Below are positions 1 to 12,264 of a DNA stretch of 64,000 nucleotides, in pieces. The position numbers were made by a program, and so were the translations under genes. Position 1 is the first letter of the stretch. Each line of letters starts with the position of its first letter. The notes under the pieces are model-generated. The model was not told where the DNA came from. It ran no database searches and worked only from the letters and a program-made list of their open reading frames with translations. The DNA is from Rutpela maculata (taxonomy: Eukaryota; Arthropoda; Insecta; Coleoptera; Cerambycidae), in assembly GCA_936432065.2 (NCBI GenBank), contig OW386290.2, positions 55,322,843 through 55,386,842 on the forward strand, given 5' to 3'.

Positions 1-72
1 TCACACCTAAAAATATATAAACTGAAACAAAATTGTTAAATGATAAATTGAAAAATTAAAAACAAGGCAGTT

Positions 73-108
73 GACGTTTCGGAAAATAGTTCTTTTTCCG
101 TTATCACT
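73..108 (-). ncRNA. degenerate hammerhead-like motif of a Penelope-like element
   Basis: On the minus strand a GTGATAA segment is followed by a GGAAAA/TTTTCC hairpin and then GAAACGTC. This is the order of a hammerhead core (CUGAUGA, stem II, GAAAC), with the first box degenerate. Penelope-like elements are known to carry hammerhead motifs beside their terminal repeats, and this one lies just downstream of the GIY-YIG fragment. The mismatches in the first box make self-cleavage doubtful. Confidence 0.3.
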
Positions 109-172
109 TCACTTTTGAGAATGTCAAACCAGACAGTTTGTTGTTTATGTATTTCCATAGTCACGTGAGACA

Positions 173-604
173 TTAAATTATATTTATTTTATTTTTACTT
201 ACTTCGTCTCTGAGGATCGGCAACCAGCTGGTACAGAAATCTACAGAATAATTAGAAACACATTTATCTTCATTTAACAAAATAATAGCGGATTCCTTAA
301 GTTTTCTTTTAGTTGAGTTGCTTTCTTTTTCCAAAATTTTCGCGGCGTCCCACTGGATCCTATGATTGTTATCCCACGCATGTTCACAAATTTTTGATTT
401 TTGAAATTCTCCCTTTCTAGCATAATCTCGGTGTTTACCAAGCCTTACGTTGAAAGGTCTAGATGACTCACCTACATAATGCTTACCGCACTCACATGGA
501 ACACTATAAATACAATTCTTGGAATTTTGAATAATAAACCGGTGAATATTATTCAAAATTCCAAGAATTGTATTTATAGTGTTCCATGTGAGTGCGGTAA
601 GCAT
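173..604 (-). pseudogene. Penelope-like retroelement, C-terminal GIY-YIG endonuclease fragment
   Basis: The minus-strand frame encodes a GIY-YIG endonuclease of the Penelope type: the core IYSVPCECGKHYVGES, a basic FNVRLGKHRDYA segment, then a CEHAWDNNH motif and the ESAIILLN helix usual at the end of this domain. In complete elements the domain nicks target DNA for reverse transcription and follows an RT domain, which is missing here. The fragment ends near 200 at a natural stop. Its apparent N-terminus (604 to about 536) is not genuine, because it reads through an inverted duplication of the same domain. It is a 5'-truncated, rearranged relic with no sign of activity. Confidence 0.78.
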
Positions 605-661
605 TATGTAGGTGAGTCATCTAGACCTTTCAACGTAAGGCTTGGTGAACACCGAGATTAT
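422..661. repeat. near-perfect inverted duplication within the Penelope fragment
   Basis: Arms 422-535 and 548-661 (114 bp each) are reverse complements with about one mismatch and a 12-bp spacer. Both arms encode the start of the same GIY-YIG domain, head to head. Inverted partial duplications are typical of Penelope insertions, and the near-identity of the arms suggests the rearrangement is recent or a product of insertion. Confidence 0.9.
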
Positions 662-689
662 CAAAATTTTTAAATATTTTTACAGTGGA

Positions 690-2955
690 AAAATACCCAA
701 CAAACTAAGAAATTCAAACCTCTAACTTACCAAGAAGTGGGTATGTGCATTTTAGATGAAACAGCCTGTATATATAATAACGCTACATAGCTTATTGTAT
801 TTTACTCGCCAAGCCCTTTCATCTGATACCCATATCAAGAAGGTTATAAAGAAAAAAGTAGTCCTCCATCTTGGCGACAGCCACCATTTTGAATTTTTGA
901 TGATGAAATATGGTCTATGTTGCATTGTCAATTAACGTGTGATCCCATAAAAATGAATTTGGTACCCAATATACATGAATACTACTTCGTTTGTTTGTGA
1001 CTCTCGACCAAGGAAGAGAACGACGAATAATTTTTAGGTTAGATTAACCAAAAGCCACTTTGCCGCAGCACTACACTAAAGTACAATGTCTTAAGGGCGT
1101 TTGCCATTTTGTTTAATTTAATTTGATTGAAATCTCTACTGTCGGCAGATTTTGGTCCAAAAAGGGCATATTCTTCCCACTGAGAGGCGGAGAGGCAGAC
1201 GGACGTTTTAAAAGTTGTTCAGAATTCGATAACTAACACAATGGTATAACAATTCTTTCTTTACGAGCCAAATTTACGGTTTTAGAAATGTGCCGACTAA
1301 ATGCAATATACTCTTCGTTTCTTCGTTTTCATATTAACGAAGGGTTTATAAGTGTTTACTAAACATTGGAAACGAGCTATATACTTCACATTTTAAGTTC
1401 ATTATCTCGTGGCAAATTAATCAACAAAACATTTTTTTTAAGTTTGATGTTAGTGGGGGAAGGGAGGGGGTTGAAAAATAGCCCCTTTTTGCGAACGTAT
1501 TTCTGGAATGGCTTCTAATTGGTATTAATATTTTAAACATTTCAAAGAACAATATAACGTTGGCTTCAAAATTTATGGAAACCCCCATATAAGGAATAGT
1601 TTTGTTTAAGAATAAAACTTAACAGGCGTAATTTAATATTCAATTTTAATTAACACTTTTAAGTAGATAATTATGTTAAACAAAGTAAGAGCGCCTAACC
1701 CAATTAGTATTTATGATGTTTATAACCGACCATAAAGTTTTCCTCAACACCAATAAACTTTTAATTGAATTACATAACGCCATAAAAAGCTAACTACTTT
1801 TGAAGTACTTTGTTAACTGCAAATAACACAGAAGATAACCATACGTTTCATGTTTATAGTTCAACTAGAAGCAAATCATAAAGTAGACATGATTTACTTT
1901 GGAACGTAGCTCTGCTGGAAATTCTCGAAACAAAAATATAAATAATAACTTGCTACTCTATAAAAGAGCTAGAAGTATAGCAGTGTAGCTTCAAAGTTGT
2001 TAATAATGGCAATTTCATTTATCGTTTTGTCAAAGGCGTTACTAGGGACACTAAAGTTTTATAATGGCCTCAAATCTGAGAATTATAAAGGGAAAGTAGA
2101 GCAGATTACATTTGATTTGAGCGCGAAAGTTAATCTGTTAGTTTAGCAATAACGACTTGTTTAATAATTCAAATGAACCTCAAATATTAATTTTATTTAC
2201 TGAGCCAAATCTGAAAAATAATAGTAAATTAGAACGGTAATTATTGAATCTTCTTGCGCCTAACAGACAACTGCGACAGATGGCGTGATGTCACCAGGCG
2301 TGCTATTCAGCAAGCGGAGGCCAACTAGAATAATTTTCATGAATCAAAAAACGTCTTGTAAGACGTTGTGAACAGGCCGATAATATTACACGCGTAATGT
2401 AAAAGTGTAACGTAATATATTGTGTAATATTACATAGCTAAAAATATATTACTTACATATATGTTACACATCAAAACTCTAGTGCGTTGCTTATCTTGCG
2501 CCGAACGCCTCTTTTAGTCGAGTTCACATCCAATTTCCTGCGGATGAACATCGCGTTAGCTATGATATTTGAAGTTCAATATACCATTACTCAGAACACA
2601 TAGAAGTCAAAATTTTGAAAGTAAAGAACATTCAACCAACTGTTCTGAAAATGCTCAAGAAGAGCGCAGCAAAATAGATTTTGTGAAAATGTTAGTCTCG
2701 GAAGATCTTCAGCCAGCACCAATACAAATGCAGCAGGAACTTCGGGATTGCAGAAAATAACAATTATGCTCTACTTATGGAATTAGGCATCAGTTTTTCT
2801 GGTTTTGATATTTATTACTATTCTTTTGAAAGTTCTGAGTCATATCAGACGAAGAGAACGTAGGCGCAGATGATTTAGTTGACAGTTAAAGTTCAGAATC
2901 TGAAGAACAATCAAAAGATAATGTTTAGTTAGCTAACCGTTTTCATTTATAGTTT
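690..2955. other. intergenic, nothing recognised
   Basis: AT-rich sequence without a recognisable domain. An AT-rich partial palindrome lies around 2385-2470. A 63-codon open frame at 2569-2760 (+) matches no family I know and is probably chance. Confidence 0.6.
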
Positions 2956-2960
2956 ATTTA

Positions 2961-3093
2961 GGGTCAGTATTTTCATTCTCCGTTAAATTTATTCAATAGA
3001 TAAATCCCATGGAAACAATTTTATTAATACGATGTACCTATCCAAGGAAATTATATGAATAATAAATTTAACGGTAGATGAAAATACTGGCCC
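2961..3093. repeat. small foldback element (MITE-like)
   Basis: Inverted repeats of about 38 bp, starting GGGTCAGTATTTTCAT and ending ATGAAAATACTGGCCC, enclose about 55 bp. Length and structure fit a non-autonomous DNA transposon. No target duplication is clear. Confidence 0.7.
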
Positions 3094-3329
3094 TTCTTAG
3101 ATTATTTAGTATTGTTGTTGTTCTTTTTTCAGGAGTTTATTTGATTGTGTTTCATCTATTTAATAAATAAATATTATTGGAGAAAAATTATTTGATTATA
3201 TATTTTCTTATTTATTGACGTTTTGCAATTATGTATGGTAGGGTGTAGTGAAGATAAATGAATATATTTTGAAATATTGCAATATGAAATGTAATGCTGG
3301 TAACGGTTGACGGGTACCCATAGACCAGA

Positions 3330-3410
3330 AGGTGTTGGGAAAAGACTTTTTTAAATAATCGACGTTTCGTCAAAATTTATTAACATCCTCAAGACTCTAC
3401 AATTGAACAT
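3330..3410 (-). mobile_element. Penelope-like 3' terminal fragment
   Basis: The minus strand carries a TTGAGGATG segment, a short hairpin and GACGAAACGTCG. This is the same arrangement of a degenerate hammerhead first box followed by GAAACGTC seen at 73-108. No coding sequence is attached, so only a terminal scrap of a second Penelope copy seems to remain. Confidence 0.3.
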
Positions 3411-4235
3411 ATTGATGTAGTTACTTGGAGGATAATATCATATTATTATTAAAAAACCTCGTGATTGTTTATCTCTGAATAAAGTATATAACGATTAATT
3501 AAACAAACCAAATAAATAAAAGTTTATTCTTTTTCTATTAATTCTTATTTTATACTAAAAATGTTACTGCTGTCAATACTGTCTTCGAAAAATTGCACAA
3601 GCGTTAGGTAATATAGATATTTAAGATTATATTTGAAGGTCAAATTCATTGATTCTTAATACCGTTGAAATTATTATTATTACACATATGAGAGGTAGGT
3701 ACATATAAATCATTTGTTATTAACCTCCGAGTCTAATAAGGTACCCGCACGGAAAGTAATACATGTACATAATAATAATAATCTACTGTAACTAATTATG
3801 GGTATTTGTTAATAACGCGTAACAACCTGTTGTGTCAAACTGAATGATAGCTTTAAAAGCGATATTAAAGTAGTCGTCGAATGCTCACGGATTAAAATAG
3901 TTTGAAAGTTATTTTAACAAAATTTATTTTGGGATTCCTTCGAACGACCTATCTAACGGATTTCTTTTACGCTTCTTGCTTTACATCACATGTTCCCCCT
4001 TCAACATCCAACAAAAGTCTGCCATCATATGCTCATCCCACCTTTCTTGATATCGTAAGATAAAAGAGTTCGCAAAACCAAGAGATCAAATGAAGTCACC
4101 TAAACAGAAATCACCTGAAAAGATCCTCCACTTCTAAAGTAACGTTCTCATTAAATCTTAAATTAAGATTTCCTAATTTGCTATTTTGCCCAGAATCACG
4201 GGGTTATACGGCTAAAAGTTTTGCTGTTCAAGAGC
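3411..4235. other. intergenic, nothing recognised
   Basis: AT-rich, with no supported gene, repeat pair or RNA. Confidence 0.55.
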
Positions 4236-4238
4236 TAA

Positions 4239-4979
4239 TAGGCCAAGCAGTGTTTACAAATGAGGGGTTCTATTCGCAAAAGGTCGGAAAGAAATGAAAT
4301 TTGGTGGTAGACATAGGTCCCCTGATAGTACACTTGAGTTTGCGATCTCGGGGGGTTGCCGCTCGAGGGGTGGGGGGATGACGCGACGTTTTTCGGGAAA
4401 TAGCGCCATTGTGGTAAGTGCTATCGAAAAAAGTTCAAATGAAATATGTAGAGAACAAAATTGTGCACAATTTTGGTCTTTGTATTTTTCATCTACGACA
4501 AATAGTTTCCGCGCGCTTCAAAAAATCATATCTTTTATTATATATGACCAAATGTATCAAATCGGGCATATGCAGTCTCAGAAAACATTACTCTTTCAGA
4601 AAAAAAATATTACAGAATTGTTTGATAGCGATCTTCGTCTTAATCCGCGATGAAATTCTGATTTTGTTGAATATTGCAAATCAACCCTCACAACTTTGTC
4701 GCGCCGTAGAGCGGAAACTATTGGTCACAGACGAAAAATACAACAATAAAAATTGTGCACAATTTTGTTCTCTACATATTTCATTTTTTTCGATAGCACT
4801 TACCACAACGGCGCTATTTCCCGAAAAGCGTCGCGACGCTGAGTTTTCATCCCTCCTCGAGCGGCAACCCCCGAGGTCGCAAACTCAGGTGTACTATTAG
4901 GGGACCTATGTCTACCATCCCACCAAATTTCATTTCTTTCCGACCTTTTGCGAATAGAAACCCCCCATTGCTTGGCCTA
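4239..4979. mobile_element. 741-bp foldback element with TAG ends and a TAA target duplication
   Basis: The element starts TAGGCCAAGCA and ends TGCTTGGCCTA. Inverted arms of about 300 bp (4239-4540 and 4680-4979) enclose a 140-bp centre. TAA directly flanks both ends (4236-4238 and 4980-4982). It has no coding capacity; open frames across it are readings of the arms. The 5'-TAG ends and 3-bp duplication match the nuclease-bearing elements elsewhere in the window, so it may be a non-autonomous relative moved by the same machinery (inference). Confidence 0.8.
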
Positions 4980-5005
4980 TAAGGCCACTCGTTTTCAAAA
5001 TTCCG

Positions 5006-5570
5006 AGAACACAATCTCATGAATTCCTCTGTTCAGATTCTTCACATTCCTCCATTATATTCCCAAAGAACTATGTAGTTAGGGGTTTACGGGGTTACTG
5101 GGTTATGTAGTAGAAGGGTTTACTGCTGGAGCGCTATAGGCTTACTTGGTAACAAGGTAACAAGGCACAATCTAATTGATTCCCCAATCGAGAGCCTCCT
5201 ATTTTTTTCATTGAATCCTCAGGGGTATGGGGTTATGAGGATAAAGGGATTGCCGTTGAAAAGCGATGGCACCCTAGGGTGCTTGATTCCAAGATTCTAA
5301 TAATGTCACAAAGAGACGAATTCTCCTACTTAGAATCTCCATTTCTTCGGTTAGATTTTCAGAGTTGAGGGGTTATGAGGTTATGGGATGCTGAGGTTTT
5401 GGATGTGTGACACTTAAGCACGAGGATCCGAGGTCACAATCTCATTAACACCCCAATCAAGATTCCCCACTATTTTCATTGGATTCTCAGGGTTATAAGG
5501 TTGAGGAGTTAATGGGGTTTTATGGTTTCTTTAAGTTATGAGGTCAATACTGAAGTACCACAATGTTATT
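5006..5570. repeat. degenerate tandem array, about 140-bp units
   Basis: Four diverged units begin near 5013, 5166, 5306 and 5432. They share a CACAATCTCATTAA-like start, a CCCCAATC segment, TTTTCATTGGATTCTCAGG and a G-rich tail of repeated GGGGTTATGAGG words. Unit spacing shrinks from about 153 to 126 bp. No protein is encoded. It looks like an old minisatellite or satellite remnant. Confidence 0.65.
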
Positions 5571-8500
5571 AGGGTGAAGTTATAAAGTTGAACCGCTTTT
5601 GAAGTTTGCTTTAAATGAGCTGGGTAAGCAATATTACGATCCACTTTTTTGCCTTTAAAAGAAAAACCTGACGTGCTGGGGAAAAACTAAGGTCAGATTC
5701 GTGTTCAGCAGCTCAAAGTACAAGGGATAGGTATGGTCAGTACCCCAGCACAGACACTTTTATTTGTGGGTTTGTATTATTATACAACCCTTCATGTATG
5801 TTTAGTCAATAATGTAATTATTATCAATACTTGCAATGAGGTTCTCGACTTCTCATGGTGCTAGCTCCGAAACTATTGCTCCTACATAAAAATGTCAAAC
5901 AACTGATTTTGTAGTGAATTTTGTCTTCTTCACTTAGTCGGTTTTCGATACGGAGCTATTTCCCAGCTTCTCATTGGCCAAATTAAGGCAAGTTTACACC
6001 ACAGTCAGTTCGTCGCTACCTATGGTCAACTGGTCTAGTCTCGATCAATTGAAATATTTTATGAGCACCTGTTATTAAAAATGTGTTTACTCACCGCGTG
6101 TCTACGCCTCTCTAACCCTTAGAAGGCGCGTTTCACTTTTCGCATGACCTGATTATTTTTAAACCGAAACCACGCTTCGCTCTGTTGCTTAGTGAAAGAA
6201 CGTACTTAAAAATAATGAAATAAGAAGTAACCTGTAGCATAATACACAGATTTTGTAGGGTGAATGAGTCGACTTGAACAGTGACTGGTTCAAGTTCCAA
6301 CTGCCATCTTGTGGCTGTGTAAACAGATCTCAGAAGTACTTAATTCTTAAACTGAACTGGCAATTTAGAATCTGCGCCAAGTAGTGCAAGCAAGTACCGT
6401 CCTGTATTGTAAAATAATATTGGTATAAGGAATATCAGGATCTTTGTTTGGAAATAAAACTGCTAAGCTAGGAATTACCTCCTGCTAGAGTCTGAATAGC
6501 AAGTAAATTTCAGTTAGAATGTTTTCAAAGAAGTAAGGATCCACAGAAACATTGATATGTGTACGATATTGATAGTTTTTTATTTAATCATACTCTGAAA
6601 TGTTCTATACAAACTTTAATTATAAATTTTGCTTGTCATATCAAATTCTTTTATTTACGTTTGCATAAAAAAGATATCTAAAAACTCACATGCGTGAAAT
6701 GAGATTTTCTGAACAACAGTTACATTTTCTTGGTTGACGTTGTATAAAATTGTTAAACGTTGACGAATGCAGGAAATATAAATGAAATATATATATGATC
6801 TAATTCAGAGAATTATTTGGTATATCTTGTGATGGCTTTACGTATTACCTTTTTACTTTTGTATAACAAAACTCGGTTTTATGATATCCAGTATCCCCAA
6901 AAGTAATTGCTAACGTCTGCGAAACACATATCACTGGGAGCAACTTATTATTTTAGGAACATGGACTACTATTGTTTCAACAAAACTATTATTGAAATTG
7001 AAACTTGCATCTCATATATAACAATGGTAAATATATAATTACGTGAATTAAATTGGCAATTGTCTACTTTACCTTGGAATGAAATGGTATTGAAAGCTTC
7101 ACCAACAATACGTAATATCTTTACAATTTAAGTTATCGTTTTCCATAATTAACTTCTCTTCTTTGCAACGAATTGGTAATATTACCGCAGCAATAACTGA
7201 GAGTTATCAGCGAATACAACATATAAATTTATGAAATCTATGTCCACTGGATCGAATCTAGTAAAATATTAAAAACACTAAGTATTTTCAGTGGCGTCCC
7301 TCATGTGTCTATATTGTGTCACTTATTAAGAAGTATGTGACGCTCTGATCGAAGTTCAAAATTGAATCCAACAGACACGAAGGAACAATTGAAGTGCGTA
7401 TTGTACTATTGACCTATTTAATTCTTTTCCAGATCCTGTTCTTTAAGCTACGCCAATTAAGGTTAAATAAATAAATTGAATTGAACATAAAATGAAGTAA
7501 TATTCTTAATTTTAATAAACTAAATCTCAAACAATTACATCCCTTGGAAAAAGGTAATTATAGATCCTTTCTTGTAGATAATTTTCGTGATATTTGACCT
7601 CAAATAACTTGCGAAGCCGACACGATATCGTTTGGGACTTTTCACACGTTCTTCAACACGTTGAAATAAAAATGTATACAAAAATCCAGTTTACTTTTCT
7701 TTTCTTCACCCGATTGGTGATTTTTATGCCTAAAGTTACCGGTCTAGTACTAGTAGACGTGGTATAATTTCATAATCCATACTTCTATCAAAAACTTTTG
7801 CGCAATATGTTTATTTGGCCGTATCAAAAAATAGGCCACCTTATCGTCAGGGGTTTTAAGATGGCCCTGTATCGGAATAAAGGAAACATTTTATAGAATT
7901 GCATTGGGGTAAGGTTAACATATTAAAGAAGCGACGATAAAATATCCAAGTTTACAAGACTACAATACTTTTCTTAAGTGGTAATGCCGTATGAGAAATA
8001 TGTGAGAATTTGTGGATTCTGATGTGAACAAATGATTTCCATAATGAACGAATATTTTAATCCTTTCCAATTTACTTCGCAACCAATTTCTCTTTAAACT
8101 TGAATTGAAAGAAGTGAATTAATATTGGCAAGTTAAACCTCAATAAACGTACATATAAAAATTTGTATCATCAATCAAGGCAAAACGCGAAAACCGTCAG
8201 CCTTAGTGAAAAATGAGCTTAACGAATCTAATTATTTGTAAAACTAATCAAGAATTATTGAAAGCGAAATTTCCTGACATTCAATAATTAATCATAGAAC
8301 ACAATGCAATCCAATAAAAACCAAGTGACGAATATGCATACATAATTAATGTTCATTGTTTATGTAAAGCAATCAGTGCTTTAATAAAAAAATTAAGAAT
8401 ATTACGTGTTAGTTACGAGCCAGATAGGCAGTGGCGTATTTATTCCTATTGGCCCAAGACCCCGCTTTAGAGGGAAGCCCGACAGAGCCTTCGTATTTTG

Positions 8501-8635
8501 TTGTCCTTTGTAATGTGCAAATATAGCTAACTCCACATCGTGCGAATCATTGACTTGTGTGCGTTGTATTATCGCTCAACGCGCTAGAGCCGAGGTGCCT
8601 CCATAAAACTAGCTTTCCTACTTACAGACTGGAAG
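5571..8635. other. intergenic, nothing recognised
   Basis: Long AT-rich stretch without a supported gene. Around 7468-7485 there is an AAATAAATTGAATTGAA tail resembling LINE 3' ends. A CAGTGGCG word near 8431 resembles a hAT terminus, but neither has a partner. Confidence 0.5.
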
Positions 8636-8639
8636 TATC

Positions 8640-8760
8640 GAGAAATTTCAGATTATGTAGATTATGAAAATTAAAATCCGTCGATTCTGTTAGTCTGCCT
8701 GTCTTTTTGCCGGCCTGCCTGTCTGTTGGCGCCAAATCTAAAAAACTATTTAAGAGGGAG
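8640..8760. repeat. dispersed repeat copy with TCTGTCTGTC-like tract
   Basis: The segment CAGATTATGTAGATTATGAAAATTAAAATCC, quoted only in part here, and the following GTCTGCCTGTC words correspond to 52455-52560, the outer part of a large foldback. This is therefore a solo arm fragment of that repeat family. Confidence 0.5.
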
Positions 8761-9004
8761 CAACGCGATCAAATCAGAGGGGAGTGGGCGGAAATGAGTC
8801 AATAAAGTACAGAGAGCTGTTGTGTTGGTTGTCTAGTTTTGGCGTTCGTACTTTCTTTACTATTGCTCTACCTACTTACAATCACGCCTGAAAGGTCAAG
8901 AACACATCGAGACCAAGATTCAAATGCACGAAATGAGTGCGCATCGGTTATAAATGTAATTATTTCTGCATCATTTTTAATTATATCGAAGTGACTCCAT
9001 CTAC

Positions 9005-9285
9005 TAAAACAGCATTGTATTAAAAAAAAAATCCAGCAAAAAGCATTTTTTAGCGAACTGGCTCATGTTATTAAACTGATCAAAAGATATTCTTGTAAGT
9101 AAATAAATACTACACTTCTGTTGAAGAACATTTTTAGCTAAAACTTCTTTATTAGCCAATGTGAAGAGAGATCTTCCTAATTAACAAGTTTTAGCTTTCA
9201 GTTTAATAACGCCAGCCGTTTGGCTAAAAACTGCCTTTTCCCAGTCAAGATTTTTAGTATAGTGCTTTTTAATAGATGGTGCCAC
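9005..9285. repeat. short foldback
   Basis: Imperfect inverted arms, with AACTGGCTCATGTTATTAAA near 9057 opposed to TTTAATAACGCCAGCCGTT near 9204, plus weaker outer pairing, form a roughly 280-bp foldback. Nothing is encoded. Confidence 0.4.
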
Positions 9286-9433
9286 CTATAGGGCATCTGC
9301 ATCATGTACCCAACATAACCCTAAATTTTAAATTTTTCAATTTTATTCTCATTAAACTATTAATTGTCGAACTCAAACATACTAGAGATCCACTAGAGAA
9401 AATATTTTTTCTTGGAGCATGTCGTAAAGCTCT

Positions 9434-10147
9434 TTGATGGCTAGCACAACTGAAGACAAATTAACATGCCTGCAATTTAATGCCAACGGCATTAAAAGGC
9501 AGAAAACTGAGCTCGAGGAAATATTATATTCACAAAATGTGGATATCTGCTGTCTCTGCGAAACCTTTCTGAAACCCAATGTGCCCTTCAACATTCCTGG
9601 CTACACGGTGTATCGCTCCGACCGCCTAGCGCGGGGGGGCGGTACGGCAATAGTGGTCAGGAATGGTGTAAGGCACTCCCAAGCCCATATTCCCCCCCTA
9701 ACCTCCCTAGAAGCCACTGGTATTCTTTTGCATCTCAGCAACAAAAAGGTCATGTTTATCTCGGTATATAAGAAACCACAGACAATGTTAGACATATCAG
9801 ACTTTGAGAAATTATCAAAATTAAATAACCAATATGTTTTACTTGGCGACCTCAACGCCAACCATCCCGCCTGGAACATTCACAGTTCAAGTCAAAATGT
9901 GTCGGGACGAACTCTGTACGAGTACTTGGGCAGGTAGCCTAACATGAGTGTGGTTGCCACAGATTCACCTTCGCACCCACATCCCAGCCAAACGATAATA
10001 GACATATGCATAACAAACAACTTTTTCCATCCAAACGAGGCAGAAACATTAATTAAATTAAACAGTGACCACTATCCTGTACTTACCACCTTTTACATTA
10101 GTATACACTGCCCACCAATAGTTAGGAAACCCCGAGAAGATGACTGA
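9434..10147 (+). pseudogene. jockey ORF2 endonuclease domain, interrupted
   Basis: The frame begins with CLQFNANGI, the N-terminal motif of jockey endonucleases, followed by ICCLCETFL, YRSDRLARGGGTAIVV, EATGI, SVYKKPQ and GDLNANHPAWN. The catalytic Asn, Glu (in CET) and GDLNAN motifs are present. A stop at 9935-9937 interrupts the domain. It resumes in the same region with DSPSHPH, IDICITNN and the SDHYPV motif that closes the fold, ending at a second stop at 10145-10147. This enzyme nicks target DNA to prime reverse transcription. The start at 9434 is the first Met; the original start may lie upstream. Confidence 0.82.
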
Positions 10148-12089
10148 CTGGCAAATCTTTACCAACCATATTAATTTAAACATGCCTATCATACAGTTAT
10201 GCAATAACAGCGATGACATAGACCGGGCAGTACAAACGCTTACCCAACATGTTGCGGATGCACTAGATGCCAGTAAAAAACCTATCCAATCACGTCCCTA
10301 TAAATTTAAACTCCCCCAACAGCTAATTTATCTTATACAAACAAAAAACCGTGTCAGGAAAAGGTACCAAACTACCAGGAACCCTGCCTTGCTAACACAG
10401 GTCAACACTTTGAAACGACAAATAGACATCGAAATCAGAGAACACAGATCAAAAAACCTAGAGAAATTAGCTGTTTCCCAACCCAATGATCCCTATTTTG
10501 CCCCACGTCTGTTTACGCGTAAAAAAATGCAAATATCCCCACTCCAGACAAAGGTTGGTGTGGCTGTCACCAATAAGGAAAAGGCTGCATCCTTCTCACG
10601 ACACCTCTCCACCATATTCACCCCAAATACTATCCCTCCACATACCAGAAACCTGGTAAATCCCTACCTACACCACTTAAATCAAACCACCCTCCCGACT
10701 GACGCGGAGCCATTGTTCTTCACCCCATCTGAGGTACGTTCCTCACTGATGTCGTTGCGTCCCAGGAAAGCTCCTGGGCTTGATAATATTCCTACCTATG
10801 CATTACACCATCTACCTGCAAAAAGCTATCTATTCTTAACTAACCTTTTTAACGGCTGATATACTACCCCAAGCTGTGGAAAACAGCAAAGATAGTGAAC
10901 ATACCTAAACCTGGTAAGCCCCCCGACATCCCATCCAATTACCGTCCCATCAGCTTAATACCCTGTCTAGCTAAGATACTAGACACCCTGATACTGAGCC
11001 GGGTTCAGGAGCACCTGGGCATCAACGACATCATAAACAAGCACTAATTTGGCTTTCGCGCCAGTCACTCCACAACCCAGCAGCTATTCCGAGTTGGTGA
11101 AATAGCCACCACCAACTTCAATCGAGGTCTTCTAACAGGGTTTGTCGCCTTAGACCTCGAGAAAGCCTTCGACAAAGTTTGGCACCCCGGACTACTATAT
11201 AAACTCTCCATCGCGGGTTTTTCGACTCGTATCATAAAAATGATACAGTCATACATTTCCAATCGCCATTTTCGAGTAGTAGTAAACGAGGAGTGCTCAA
11301 TATCCCTCCCTACCTATCCTCTCCGGTATCCCCCAAGGGTCCGCCCTTGGTCCCGTCCTCTTCAACATTTACACGAACGACATACCAACACCTACCGACC
11401 ACAGAACGACGATATTCTTGTACGCAGACGACACTGCCATCCTCACCACATCCAAAAACCCCTAAGTCATGACAAACTTACTACAAAACCAAACTGACAT
11501 TGTAACAGAATTCTACTCCGACTGGGGACTTAGGGTCAATCACAACAAAACCCAGGCTATATGCTTTACAAAAAAAATTACAAGGCAAACTAACACACTC
11601 CTCAAAATCGGGGAATGCAACCTCGAGTGACTAGATAGTATTGACTATCTGGGAGTAACCCCCGACTCAAAATTAAATTTCCAACAACATGTCAGAAACG
11701 TCACCATAAAATGCTGGAAAAAAACAGCAGGTCTATTTCCGCTTCTTAAAACCTCACCCCCCCACATAGCCACCCTAATCTACAAATCGTACATTCGACC
11801 TGTGCTAACCTAAGCATCTCCGATCTGGTTCCCCCTAATTACCCCAACCTGGCAAAAATCATTGCAAAAGATACAAAACAAAATACTTAGATTAGCAAAT
11901 AATTATCAAAGGTGCAATGCCATTTCTACACTACACTATATCTCTGGCACCCCTACATTAGACGATTTCATTTATAAAACTCTAATCCCCAACCTGGCTA
12001 ACACACTAGTAAAATCACAAAACCCAACCCTTCTCAATCCCCTCACACCCAAATTCTTTCAGGCTCCCAAACATCCTTCCTTAAACTAA
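10140..12089 (+). pseudogene. jockey ORF2 reverse transcriptase, multiply broken
   Basis: The connector runs to RPRKAPGLDNIP (RT motif 1 region). A stop and frame change near 10858 precede NYRPISLIPCLAKI, GFRASHSTTQQL (with an in-frame stop just before it) and VALDLEKAFDKVWH, which contains the first catalytic Asp. A frameshift near 11320 interrupts the PQGSPLGP region. A shifted frame then shows the YADDTAIL box, YLGVT and a C-terminal region ending QAPKHPSLN. Family knowledge: these residues form the polymerase palm. At least four disabling lesions make this a clear pseudogene. Confidence 0.82.
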
Positions 12090-12264
12090 AGATACACCCC
12101 CACCCCTGATTAAAATGTATTGTAAAACTGCTGGAAAAAAAAGTGCACTACTATTATCCAAAAAATTAGAACTAATTAAAAAAAAAAAAAAGAAGAAATA
12201 GATAATGCCAAAAAAGAGCCATACCAAAGCCACAAAAAAAACAAAACAAAAAAAAACAAGCACT

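Larger units (their letters stand above)
9434..12260 (+). mobile_element. jockey-clade non-LTR retrotransposon, 5'-truncated and decayed
   Basis: The order is an apurinic-type endonuclease, a connector, a reverse transcriptase and a C-terminal domain, followed by an A-rich 3' tail (about 12120-12260). This matches ORF2 of jockey-clade LINEs. ORF1 is missing. Stops and frameshifts occur throughout, so it is inactive. No flanking target duplication was identified. Confidence 0.85.

Noticed and set aside
4294..4900. Two overlapping plus-strand open frames of 119 and 160 codons
   Set aside because: They lie in the inverted arms and centre of the 4239-4979 foldback and show no domain.
5006..5570. 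CRISPR-like array
   Set aside because: Units are long, diverged and lack constant short repeats with unique spacers; the window is eukaryotic.
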